5,830 bases of DNA from Lachnospiraceae bacterium (GCA_003453515.1 DMLD01000156.1:1-5830), one strand, 5' to 3'. Positions 1 through 5,770 are shown, counted from the first letter of the stretch. Program-made: numbers and translations. The notes: a model not told the origin generated them from the letters alone.

Positions 1-2
1 GC

Positions 3-950
3 GGCAACAACGAGTACAACGACGGATTCTCATACGATAACTGGGGAGGCTACAATCTTTTGGTAAGGCTCAACCAGTACAACGAGGGTGTAAAGGACTA
101 TATAGCAGAGGTCATGAGATTCTGGGTGTCGGAGTTTGATATAGACGGGCTCAGGCTTGACGCTGCCGATGTGCTTGAATTCGACTATATGAAGCACATC
201 CGCTATGTGGCAAACACGATAGGCAAGGATGATTTTTATCTGATGGGAGAGGTCATCCACGGAGAGTATAACCGCTGGGTAAATGACGAGATGCTTCACT
301 CCGTGACCAACTATGCGCTTCACAAGGCGCTGTTCTCGGGGTGCAACTCCCACAATTTTTTTGAAATAGCCCACACGTTAAAGCGCAGTATGGATATGGG
401 ACTCAACCGTCCCGAGGGGAAGCACCTTTACAATTTTTGCGATAACCACGATGTAGAGCGCATCATCAACAAGCTTGCCAACAGAGACCATTGGAAGATA
501 GTACACATACTTTTGTACACGATGCCCGGGATCCCGTCCATCTACTATGGCTCGGAATTCGGTATCGAGGGGAAGAAGGAAAAGGGCTCCGACGCCTCGC
601 TTCGGCCTGCAATCGAGCTTTCCGACTATGCGGATGCCTATGAGACAAATGAGTATCTGAAGACGATCGTGGCCTTGGGTAAGGCAAGAAAGGAGCTGAA
701 AGCTCTCACATACGGTACCTACAGAGAGCTCTTGCTGACGACGACCAACTACGCATTTGTCAGAGAGGATGAGACCGGATGTGCCATTGTCACGGTGAAC
801 AATTCCGACGATCCGGCGTCATTCGATGTGGAGGCGGCAAACGGTCTCTACACCGGCGCCGTCTCCGGTGAGGAGACAGAGGTCTTAGATGGCAGGCTCA
901 GAGTCTCGATAGCGCCAAATGACGGAGACGTTTTCCTGATGAAACGCTGA
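3..950 (+). CDS. GH13 alpha-amylase-family glycosidase, C-terminal 315 residues (5' end outside window)
   Basis: This is an alpha-glucan-cleaving enzyme that should hydrolyse alpha-1,4 and/or alpha-1,6 links in starch-derived oligosaccharides by the retaining mechanism. The open frame runs from base 3 with no start codon; TTG at 60 is internal. The conserved GH13 catalytic regions appear in order. Region II is DGLRLDAAD, with the nucleophile Asp encoded at 159-161. The acid/base Glu lies in LMGEV at 249-251. Region IV is FCDNHDVER, with the transition-state Asp at 450-452. GIPSIYYGSEFG then closes the (beta/alpha)8 barrel, and a short beta-rich C-terminal domain ends in FLMKR. The visible part looks closest to maltodextrin-acting neopullulanase or cyclomaltodextrinase-like members, but the N-terminal domain that would settle the subfamily is missing. 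No signal peptide can be judged. The gene converges on the kinase-like gene, with 32 bases between the stop codons. The family call is firm; exact specificity is not. Confidence 0.93.
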   Translation, partial: GNNEYNDGFSYDNWGGYNLLVRLNQYNEGVKDYIAEVMRFWVSEFDIDGLRLDAADVLEFDYMKHIRYVANTIGKDDFYLMGEVIHGEYNRWVNDEMLHSVTNYALHKALFSGCNSHNFFEIAHTLKRSMDMGLNRPEGKHLYNFCDNHDVERIINKLANRDHWKIVHILLYTMPGIPSIYYGSEFGIEGKKEKGSDASLRPAIELSDYADAYETNEYLKTIVALGKARKELKALTYGTYRELLLTTTNYAFVREDETGCAIVTVNNSDDPASFDVEAANGLYTGAVSGEETEVLDGRLRVSIAPNDGDVFLMKR

Positions 951-986
951 TCAGATTAAACGCTGATAATATGAAACGCTGATCAA
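939..986. repeat. Three tandem 16-bp repeats spanning both convergent stop codons
   Basis: Three adjacent 16-base units start at 939, 955 and 971: ATGAAACGCTGATCAG, ATTAAACGCTGATAAT and ATGAAACGCTGATCAA. Copies 1 and 3 differ only at the last base. Copy 1 contains the last codons and TGA stop of the amylase gene (948-950). Copy 3 contains TCA at 983-985, which is the TGA stop of the opposing kinase-like gene. The array therefore fills the whole gap between the two genes. Confidence 0.9.
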
Positions 987-1930
987 AGACCCATCAACAA
1001 CTCCGAGTCTGCAATCGATATGGTCTTGGCGTCGTTGATGACCTTTTTCTTTATAAACTTAGGTACTGTTTTTCTTAACAGCTTTGGCACTCTGGGCGAG
1101 GTGGCGACACCGCGAAGGTATTTGATCCGTGAGTATGCGAGCAAAACACGGTTTAAGTCGGCTATCTTTTTGTCGTCCGTGGTGCCAAAGTATCTTTTCA
1201 TGACCAGATCCCATATTATATCGAACTGCTTGGCACTTATGCCCTCGAAGCCTTTATTTCCGACGTGCGCAGCAGTCACATATACCAGATACATCGATGA
1301 CAGGTCAAAAACAGGATGTCCGAGTCCTGCGTCCTCGACATCGATGAGTACGGGCTCACCCTTTTGCAGCATGATGTTGCCGGGGTGGAAGTCCTGATGT
1401 ATAAATGTGTATCTGTCGGGTACATTATCTATCATCTTGTGAAGGATGTCGACCTCGGAGCTGTCGATGACACCGCAGTCATAGATAGCCTTAACATCAC
1501 GGTATGCAGCCTCCTTGGCATTAGGGAGTGTTCCTTTTTCAAATTCCGTGCTGTGCAGAGTTTTTAAAGTATCTGCGATCAGATTGGCATAATATTCAAG
1601 CTTGTCCGGATTGGCGACGATCTCATGGGAGAGTGATTTGGCGTCGATCATCTCATATACCACTCCGTAGTTGTCTCCGACACGAACCATATCAAAAGCA
1701 ATGGTGGTGGGGATCCCCTGGACAAATACACTTTTTGTCACTTCCCGGTTGTGATTTATCTTTTCGACGGTGTTGCGGTCGCCGTAGTACACTTTTACGA
1801 TGGTTTCGGGATCAAGACGGTATACCGTTCCGTTGCCGCCCTTGCCTATCTCCTCGAGCCCCTCTATGGAGATGCTGCGAAGTCCCTCAAGGAAGCTCGT
1901 CATGTCCTTATCATTATTTTCTGATCTCAT
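983..1930 (-). CDS. Aminoglycoside/choline-phosphotransferase-like (APH fold) kinase, 315 aa
   Basis: This is a kinase-fold phosphotransferase, probably cytosolic, that should move the ATP gamma-phosphate to a small molecule or a protein. Visible motifs are a Gly-rich loop GKGGNG (residues 29-34), the ATP-binding Lys in IVKVYY (K46) and a probable helix-C Glu (E63). A hinge follows at YEMIDAKSL (92-100). The catalytic loop is HQDFHPGN (H178, base D180, N185), and the metal-binding Asp sits in LIDVED (D197). All catalytic residues are present. The C-terminal lobe is helical and basic, with no membrane segment. The ATG at 1928-1930 is preceded by GAGGAGA (1936-1942) six bases upstream. The gene lies 108 bases downstream of the phosphatase on the same strand. 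I see no good promoter in that gap, so co-transcription is plausible. The gap contains only a weak six-pair hairpin (1961-1977) without a U-tract. An antibiotic-resistance role cannot be assumed, because this fold is widespread in clostridia with unknown substrates. Confidence 0.88.
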   Translation of the reverse strand: MRSENNDKDMTSFLEGLRSISIEGLEEIGKGGNGTVYRLDPETIVKVYYGDRNTVEKINHNREVTKSVFVQGIPTTIAFDMVRVGDNYGVVYEMIDAKSLSHEIVANPDKLEYYANLIADTLKTLHSTEFEKGTLPNAKEAAYRDVKAIYDCGVIDSSEVDILHKMIDNVPDRYTFIHQDFHPGNIMLQKGEPVLIDVEDAGLGHPVFDLSSMYLVYVTAAHVGNKGFEGISAKQFDIIWDLVMKRYFGTTDDKKIADLNRVLLAYSRIKYLRGVATSPRVPKLLRKTVPKFIKKKVINDAKTISIADSELLMGL

Positions 1931-2038
1931 ATTCTTCTCCTCATATGTGAAGTGTGAACAGCTGCGAACGACACAGCAAAGCCGCGTGTTTATGTCGTGA
2001 TTTTCTACTCATCGGACAACATTCTCGTGAGGATGCCC

Positions 2039-2911
2039 TTATGACAGGAATCTGTCCCTCATCCCGGCGAGTGCGCTTTCGGGCAGACCGAGAGCATCGC
2101 GTATATATCCCTTGACGGAGCCGTAGTTCTCGCTTAGATGAGAGAGGACATTATCCATGGTATCCCTGCTGACCTGATCCATCACGATCATGAACTCATC
2201 TATTTTATCAGCCGGTATGGCTCCCGAGCTTTCGATCATCTTGCGTTCCTCCCGGATCCGCTCACTGCAGTACAGGTTCGTAAGCATATAGTCATCCGTG
2301 ATCGTATCCCGGTCAACGTCCAGGGCAGAGAGTATCAGCATTGCAGCGAGACCTGTGCGATCCTTGCCCTGCGTACAATGAAGCAGGATCGATTCGCCGT
2401 CTCCGAGGGAGAGGATCTCCTCAAACATGCGGGCGTAGTTTTTCTTCCCGAGCTCATCCTTGAGAAATGTGATATACATATTGTCACCTACGATCCCTTT
2501 GTCCAGCATGACACGGGTGAGAGTGATAAAGTCAGATGGATCGTCGACCAGAGAGAGCACCTCCTCACTAGCTTCAAGCATGCGCGTCATATCAATGATC
2601 GGAAGATGGATATACGACACGCCCTCTATATCCGGATCCGGATCAGGTTCGCCGATACTGCCGAATATCTTTATCATCGGAGAGCCGTATATCTCCTCAT
2701 CTGAACGAAAATCAAGTATCTTGGCGAGGCTGTAGTCATCCGTCAGCCTTTTTATATCATCTTCCGTGGCAGTGGAAAGCTTCGCCGATCTCAGAAAAAT
2801 GCCATGCTTGACCTCTTTCCCGTCAGCGGTCCTGTAGCCGCCGAGCTCTCTTGCGTTTTGTACGCCTGTGAGTCCTATGCTCTGTCTTGGTTCATCGTTT
2901 TTTATGCTCAT
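2039..2911 (-). CDS. Tyrosine-protein phosphatase family protein (Y_phosphatase3-like), 290 aa
   Basis: This is a cysteine-dependent phosphatase of the PTP superfamily; family members hydrolyse phosphotyrosine or phosphoinositide-like substrates through a phosphocysteine intermediate. The P-loop is HCTQGKDRTG (residues 178-187), with catalytic Cys179, Arg185 and a Lys in the loop, as in the MptpB/LpTP type. The N-terminal motif NARELGGYRTADG (19-31), followed by IFLRSAKL, is typical of that family. LDFRSDEE (66-73) is another family-like segment. No signal peptide or membrane helix is present, so it is probably cytosolic. An acidic EPDPDPD stretch (88-94) is encoded by a short duplicated TCCGGA unit. 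The ATG at 2909-2911 has GGAG six bases upstream. A promoter is visible at 2975-3003. The kinase-like gene follows downstream on the same strand, which hints at a phosphorylation/dephosphorylation pair. The substrate is unknown. Confidence 0.9.
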   Translation of the reverse strand: MSIKNDEPRQSIGLTGVQNARELGGYRTADGKEVKHGIFLRSAKLSTATEDDIKRLTDDYSLAKILDFRSDEEIYGSPMIKIFGSIGEPDPDPDIEGVSYIHLPIIDMTRMLEASEEVLSLVDDPSDFITLTRVMLDKGIVGDNMYITFLKDELGKKNYARMFEEILSLGDGESILLHCTQGKDRTGLAAMLILSALDVDRDTITDDYMLTNLYCSERIREERKMIESSGAIPADKIDEFMIVMDQVSRDTMDNVLSHLSENYGSVKGYIRDALGLPESALAGMRDRFLS

Positions 2912-2933
2912 AGTTTTCTCCGTTGTTTTGTGT

Positions 2934-2965
2934 GTCGTCTTATAGTATCGTCGTCCTATAGTATC
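2934..2965. repeat. Two tandem 16-bp direct repeats in the phosphatase leader
   Basis: GTCGTCTTATAGTATC (2934-2949) is followed immediately by GTCGTCCTATAGTATC (2950-2965), with one mismatch. The pair lies just downstream of the expected transcription start of the phosphatase gene, which is read leftward. It could be a double operator, a leader element or a chance slippage duplication. Confidence 0.85.
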
Positions 2966-2973
2966 ATGGAAAA

Positions 2974-2985
2974 CATGATATCATG
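2974..2985. promoter_or_regulatory. Perfect 12-bp palindrome over the phosphatase -10 box
   Basis: CATGATATCATG is identical to its own reverse complement and covers the predicted -10 hexamer of the leftward promoter. This is where a repressor dimer would be expected to block polymerase. It is only a candidate operator, because no regulator gene is nearby and AT-rich palindromes of this size can arise by chance. Confidence 0.35.
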
Positions 2986-3003
2986 ATTTTGATGGTTTTG
3001 CAA
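2975..3003 (-). promoter_or_regulatory. Predicted sigma-A promoter of the phosphatase (and kinase-like) gene
   Basis: On the - strand, TTGCAA (2998-3003) as -35 and TATCAT (2975-2980) as -10 are separated by exactly 17 bases. They match the consensus at 4/6 and 5/6 positions. Transcription should start near 2968 and give a leader of about 57 bases. The -10 box lies inside the perfect palindrome CATGATATCATG (2974-2985), a possible operator. Confidence 0.6.
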
Positions 3004-3045
3004 ATGATTTATATCGACATATGCATTTTCACTTCCAAAACAGGC

Positions 3046-3074
3046 TTGCTAAACAGTATCTTTTTTTGTATAAT
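3046..3074 (+). promoter_or_regulatory. Predicted sigma-A promoter of the LRR protein gene
   Basis: TTGCTA (3046-3051, 4/6 consensus) and a perfect TATAAT (3069-3074) are separated by 17 bases; the spacer ends in a run of seven T and a G. Transcription should start near 3081, leaving a leader of about 138 bases before the ATG at 3219. The start of that leader is extremely A-rich (3081-3110). Confidence 0.78.
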
Positions 3075-3121
3075 GGAGCAAACAGAAAAAAATTTAAAAA
3101 ATTTGCAATAAAACCATATCC

Positions 3122-3188
3122 CTGTTCGTTAGCATTTACAGAACAGCAAAACAAAGCCGTGAATGATGACGAAACCGGGTGTTCACGG
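3122..3188 (+). promoter_or_regulatory. Two-hairpin 5' leader element upstream of the LRR gene
   Basis: Two perfect inverted repeats lie side by side in the predicted leader. CTGTTC (3122-3127) pairs with GAACAG (3141-3146) around a 13-base loop. CCGTGAA (3157-3163) pairs with TTCACGG (3182-3188) around an 18-base loop. The linker is CAAAACAAAG. The second hairpin ends 17 bases before the ribosome binding site, and neither is followed by a U-tract. The element fits an mRNA-stabilising or translation-controlling leader. I cannot match it to a riboswitch class I know. Confidence 0.5.
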
Positions 3189-3205
3189 AAGTATCAAAGA
3201 AGACT

Positions 3206-3211
3206 GGGAGG
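3206..3211 (+). promoter_or_regulatory. Ribosome binding site fixing the LRR gene start
   Basis: GGGAGG lies seven bases before the ATG at 3219. It selects that ATG over the in-frame ATG at 3021, which lies upstream of the promoter's -10 box and so could not be on the main transcript. It also puts the signal peptide at the N-terminus. Confidence 0.85.
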
Positions 3212-3218
3212 ATCAGCT

Positions 3219-5306
3219 ATGGAAATGAAAAACATGAGAAAAAAGGTGATAGCACTTGTGATGTGCGGAGCAATGGTGTTTCCGCTGTGTGCTAATGGAG
3301 GAGTGTCCCTGGCGTATTCATCGGAGAAGACGATGAAGCATACAGACAGCCTTTCGGTATTCAAGACAGACGGAGAAGAGGTTCCGACGGAGGATGCCAC
3401 TGACGCAGAGGAGGACGACACAGACGGTGTAGAGGGGCCGCTTCGTTATTATGTGGATGACGAGAAGGTGACCATCACATCCTACACGGGAAACGGGACA
3501 GAGGTGACTGTACCGTCAAGCATCGACGGATATCCGGTGTGTGACATCGACTACGGAGCCTTTTCCAATACATCGATAAAGAGTATAACGCTTCCGGATT
3601 CCCTGAAGAGCATCAGCTCAAGCGCATTTGAAAACTGCGAGAAGCTGCAGTCGATAACCATACCGTCCTCGGTAAGCTATATCGGATCATATGCGTTCTA
3701 CGGCTGTGACAGACTGAAAAAGGTGACCTTCAATACAAACAAGCTGAGCAGTATACCATCAAGCTGCTTCGAATTTTGCAAGAAGCTGCAGTCGATAACC
3801 ATACCGTCCTCGGTAAAAAGTATCGGAAGCAATGCGTTCTACAGATGTACGAAGCTCAGCAGCGTAACGCTCGGAAGGAAGGTAAAGACCATAGAGAGCG
3901 GAGCATTCAGAGAGAACTACGCACTTACATCCATAAGCTTCCCCGCCAAGGTGAGAAGAATCGAAGATGAGGCGTTCTACCACTGTACAAAGCTTAAAAG
4001 CGTGACCTTCAAGAGCAAGAACACCAAGTTCACCACATCATTCGGAAGGTGCAGCGCGCTGACCAAGATCGTTATACCAAAGAACATGGCGTCAGTTCCC
4101 GAGAGAGCGTTTTACGGATGTACCTCGCTTAAGAAGGTCACACTCTCTCCCCTGACAAAGCTTATCAAGAGAAGGGCGTTCTACGGCTGTGAGAGCCTGA
4201 AAACCATTACTCTCAGAAAAAAGATATACGCGATCGGCGACGGGGCGTTTGAGGGGAGCGGACTGAAAAAGATCAAGCTGAATGCCAAGCTCCAGTACAT
4301 AGGAAACGGCGCATTCAAGGGGACCCGTGTCAAGAAGATCAAGCTCCCCGGCAAGGTATCCTATATAGGAAACAGAGTGTTCAAGGACTGTGAGAGACTT
4401 GTGAGCATAAGCATACCCGCCAGCGTAAAGGGCTTGAATCCCGGCGCATTCGGCGGATGCTTAAGCCTTAAGAGCATAACAGTATCCTCCGGAAACAAGA
4501 ACTACAGCTCGGCTAACGGCGTGCTCTTTGACAAGAACAAGACGATGCTTTTGCAGTATCCGATGAACAAGACATCGAGAAGCTACTCGGTTCCGGGATC
4601 GGTAAGCGTGATCAGAAGCTCGGCATTTGAGGGGAACGATCATCTTATGAACCTGAGTGTCGGAGCTGCATCCATACACAACCACGCGTTTGCCGAAATG
4701 AAGAACTTAAAGAGCGTGACGATACGCTCCGGAGTGAGGACCATAGCCGCATCGGTGTTTGAGGGAGATTCAAGGCTTACTACCGTAAATATGGCATCTA
4801 CCGTCACATCCATCGGCAGCAGAGCCTTTGCTGACACCAAGATAAAGAGCATCATGATACCGTCGGGACTTACAAAGCTTGCAGACGATGTGTTCTCGGG
4901 CTGCAACAGGATAAGCGCTTTTTACGGATCGACCTACGGAAAATACTCAGTGAGGGACGGCGTGCTCTACACCAATGGAGGAAAGACACTTCTTAAGTAT
5001 CCTTCAAGGAAGTCATCATCCTCATTTTCCGTGCCTGAGCAGGTCACAAAGGTTTCGGGAGAGGCATTCAAAAATGTTCTCTCACTGAAGAAGCTTGATT
5101 TTTCCAAGAACATCAAGTATCTCTCTTATGCCTGCATATACAATTGCAAGAAGCTTAAGCAGGTGGTATTTGCCGGAGGAACGAAGCTTAAGTCGGGAGC
5201 CTACGCGATCGAGAGCTGTGATAAGCTGGCAGTGATAGTTGGACCGAAGCAGTATCTGCTTGATCGCATGGCAGACAACGCAGGCGCAACGCTCATCACA
5301 CTTTGA
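3219..5306 (+). CDS. Secreted BspA-type leucine-rich-repeat (LRR_5) protein, 695 aa
   Basis: This is an exported repeat protein of the BspA-like LRR type, a family linked to surface adhesion and protein-protein or host contacts. The N-terminus has a Sec signal peptide: basic MRKK, then hydrophobic VIALVMCGAMVFPLC, with likely cleavage after Ala32 (VSLA/YS). A highly acidic linker follows (about residues 51-72). From about residue 75 there are about two dozen repeats of roughly 23 residues with the pattern KSITIPSSVxxIGxxAFxxC. Two repeats carry the family's usual insertion, NGVLFDKNKTMLLQYP (about 433-448) and DGVLYTNGGKTLLKYP (about 577-592). The short C-terminal cap ends in ATLITL. No LPXTG motif, SLH domain, choline-binding repeat or C-terminal membrane helix is seen, so anchoring is unexplained. 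The frame stays open upstream to 3021, but the ribosome binding site, promoter and signal peptide all support 3219. The ligand is unknown. Confidence 0.93.
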   Translation: MEMKNMRKKVIALVMCGAMVFPLCANGGVSLAYSSEKTMKHTDSLSVFKTDGEEVPTEDATDAEEDDTDGVEGPLRYYVDDEKVTITSYTGNGTEVTVPSSIDGYPVCDIDYGAFSNTSIKSITLPDSLKSISSSAFENCEKLQSITIPSSVSYIGSYAFYGCDRLKKVTFNTNKLSSIPSSCFEFCKKLQSITIPSSVKSIGSNAFYRCTKLSSVTLGRKVKTIESGAFRENYALTSISFPAKVRRIEDEAFYHCTKLKSVTFKSKNTKFTTSFGRCSALTKIVIPKNMASVPERAFYGCTSLKKVTLSPLTKLIKRRAFYGCESLKTITLRKKIYAIGDGAFEGSGLKKIKLNAKLQYIGNGAFKGTRVKKIKLPGKVSYIGNRVFKDCERLVSISIPASVKGLNPGAFGGCLSLKSITVSSGNKNYSSANGVLFDKNKTMLLQYPMNKTSRSYSVPGSVSVIRSSAFEGNDHLMNLSVGAASIHNHAFAEMKNLKSVTIRSGVRTIAASVFEGDSRLTTVNMASTVTSIGSRAFADTKIKSIMIPSGLTKLADDVFSGCNRISAFYGSTYGKYSVRDGVLYTNGGKTLLKYPSRKSSSSFSVPEQVTKVSGEAFKNVLSLKKLDFSKNIKYLSYACIYNCKKLKQVVFAGGTKLKSGAYAIESCDKLAVIVGPKQYLLDRMADNAGATLITL
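3640..3675 (+). repeat. 36-bp exact repeat within the LRR gene, copy 1
   Basis: These 36 bases, encoding EKLQSITIPSSV and neighbours from residue 141, are identical at every position to 3781-3816. The copies are 141 bases (47 codons, two LRR units) apart. Identity at synonymous positions points to a recent duplication or gene conversion rather than protein-level selection alone. Confidence 0.92.
3781..3816 (+). repeat. 36-bp exact repeat within the LRR gene, copy 2
   Basis: This is the second copy of the segment at 3640-3675, encoding KLQSITIPSSV after Lys188. Similarity continues with mismatches downstream to the shared bases ATGCGTTCTA, so the duplicated unit was probably larger than the exact match. 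Confidence 0.92.
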
Positions 5307-5339
5307 CGCCCGGGGCGTGCCGACCACGGATGTGGCGGC
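5306..5339 (+). other. Adjacent GC-rich hairpins after the LRR stop codon
   Basis: ACGCC (5306-5310) pairs with GGCGT (5314-5318). Next to it, GCCGACCAC (5319-5327) pairs with GTGGCGGC (5332-5339), giving eight pairs with one bulged A and a GGAT loop. No U-run follows, so this is not a standard intrinsic terminator. It may protect the 3' end of the LRR transcript or form part of a factor-dependent end. Confidence 0.45.
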
Positions 5340-5381
5340 AACAAAGGTTGCGTAAATAGTGATGTTTGAAACAAAAATTTA

Positions 5382-5410
5382 TTGACATAATCGCTTCCAT
5401 GTGGTAAAGT
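5382..5410 (+). promoter_or_regulatory. Predicted sigma-A promoter of the cold-shock gene
   Basis: A perfect -35 TTGACA (5382-5387) is followed after exactly 17 bases by TAAAGT (5405-5410, 4/6 consensus). The AT-rich run just upstream (about 5370-5381) resembles an UP element. Transcription should start near 5417, giving a leader of about 65 bases. Confidence 0.8.
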
Positions 5411-5425
5411 ATGAATTGTGTTGTG

Positions 5426-5462
5426 AGGACACCGAACGGTGTTTTCAAGTGTTCATTTTTTT
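5426..5462 (+). promoter_or_regulatory. Structured cold-shock mRNA leader with alternative hairpins and U-tract
   Basis: AGGACACC (5426-5433) can pair with GGTGTTTT (5438-5445) around the tetraloop GAAC, using two G-U pairs. The same left arm, GGACAC (5427-5432), can instead pair with GTGTTC (5449-5454). The latter hairpin is followed after one base by seven T (5456-5462), like an intrinsic terminator. The two folds exclude each other. This suggests attenuation or temperature-sensitive control ahead of the ribosome binding site. Confidence 0.45.
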
Positions 5463-5465
5463 ACG

Positions 5466-5472
5466 TAGGAGG
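5466..5472 (+). promoter_or_regulatory. Strong ribosome binding site of the cold-shock gene
   Basis: TAGGAGG lies nine bases upstream of the ATG at 5482. It is nearly full-length anti-16S complementarity and marks this ATG as the start instead of upstream in-frame codons. Confidence 0.88.
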
Positions 5473-5481
5473 CAAAAACAC

Positions 5482-5679
5482 ATGAAGGGAACAGTTAAGT
5501 GGTTTGATGCGAAAAAGGGGTTCGGTTTCATCTCCGATGAAGAGGGGACAGATGTATTCGTACACTTCTCAGCTCTGCAGATGGACGGCTTCAAGGTGCT
5601 GGACGAGGGTGACGAGGTAGAGTTTGAAGTTATCCAGGGCGAGAAGGGACCACAGGCAGCAAACGTGACCAAGTTATGA
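5482..5679 (+). CDS. csp: Cold-shock protein, CspA family, 65 aa
   Basis: This is a single cold-shock domain (five-stranded OB fold) that binds single-stranded RNA and DNA and melts mRNA structure, acting as an RNA chaperone in the cytoplasm. The whole protein is the domain: it starts [17 protein letters not shown], with RNP1 KGFGFI (residues 12-17) and RNP2 VFVHF (25-29). It ends [10 protein letters not shown], where the family typically has GPQAANV. The length of 65 aa is normal for this family. The key aromatics W8, F9, F14, F16, F26 and F29 are all present. The gene is monocistronic, with its own promoter at 5382-5410, a structured leader and a terminator at 5771-5798. Family members are often autoregulated through their leaders, and the alternative hairpins here fit that. 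Whether this copy is cold-induced or constitutive cannot be told from sequence. Confidence 0.97.
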   Translation: MKGTVKWFDAKKGFGFISDEEGTDVFVHFSALQMDGFKVLDEGDEVEFEVIQGEKGPQAANVTKL

Positions 5680-5770
5680 TCAAGTAAGATTAAGTAACAA
5701 GTGGATGGCAAGTTTTTTAAACAGTGCTGTTCCCGCAAGTGAAAGAATTACGATAGGTTATAACAACATG

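Noticed and set aside
983..1930. Antibiotic-resistance aminoglycoside kinase
   Set aside because: The fold and catalytic motifs are shared by many phosphotransferases; no feature specific to a known resistance enzyme is seen, and there is no mobile-element context.
1961..1977. Hairpin between the phosphatase and kinase-like genes as a terminator
   Set aside because: Only six pairs including one G-U, with no U-tract on the - strand.
2138..2704. Long + strand open frame opposite the phosphatase gene
   Set aside because: It lies entirely antisense to a gene with clear family motifs, has no ribosome binding site, and its translation shows no recognisable domain.
3157..3188. Hammerhead-ribozyme-like core (TGATGA followed by GAAAC inside a perfect outer stem) in the LRR leader
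   Set aside because: Only one base separates TGATGA from GAAAC, so stem II is missing; the third stem would have a one-base loop, and the first core base is A instead of C. The resemblance is probably chance.
5758..5764. TATAAC as a -10 box for a small transcript after the cold-shock gene
   Set aside because: No acceptable -35 hexamer lies 16-18 bases upstream, and the strong terminator follows within a few bases.
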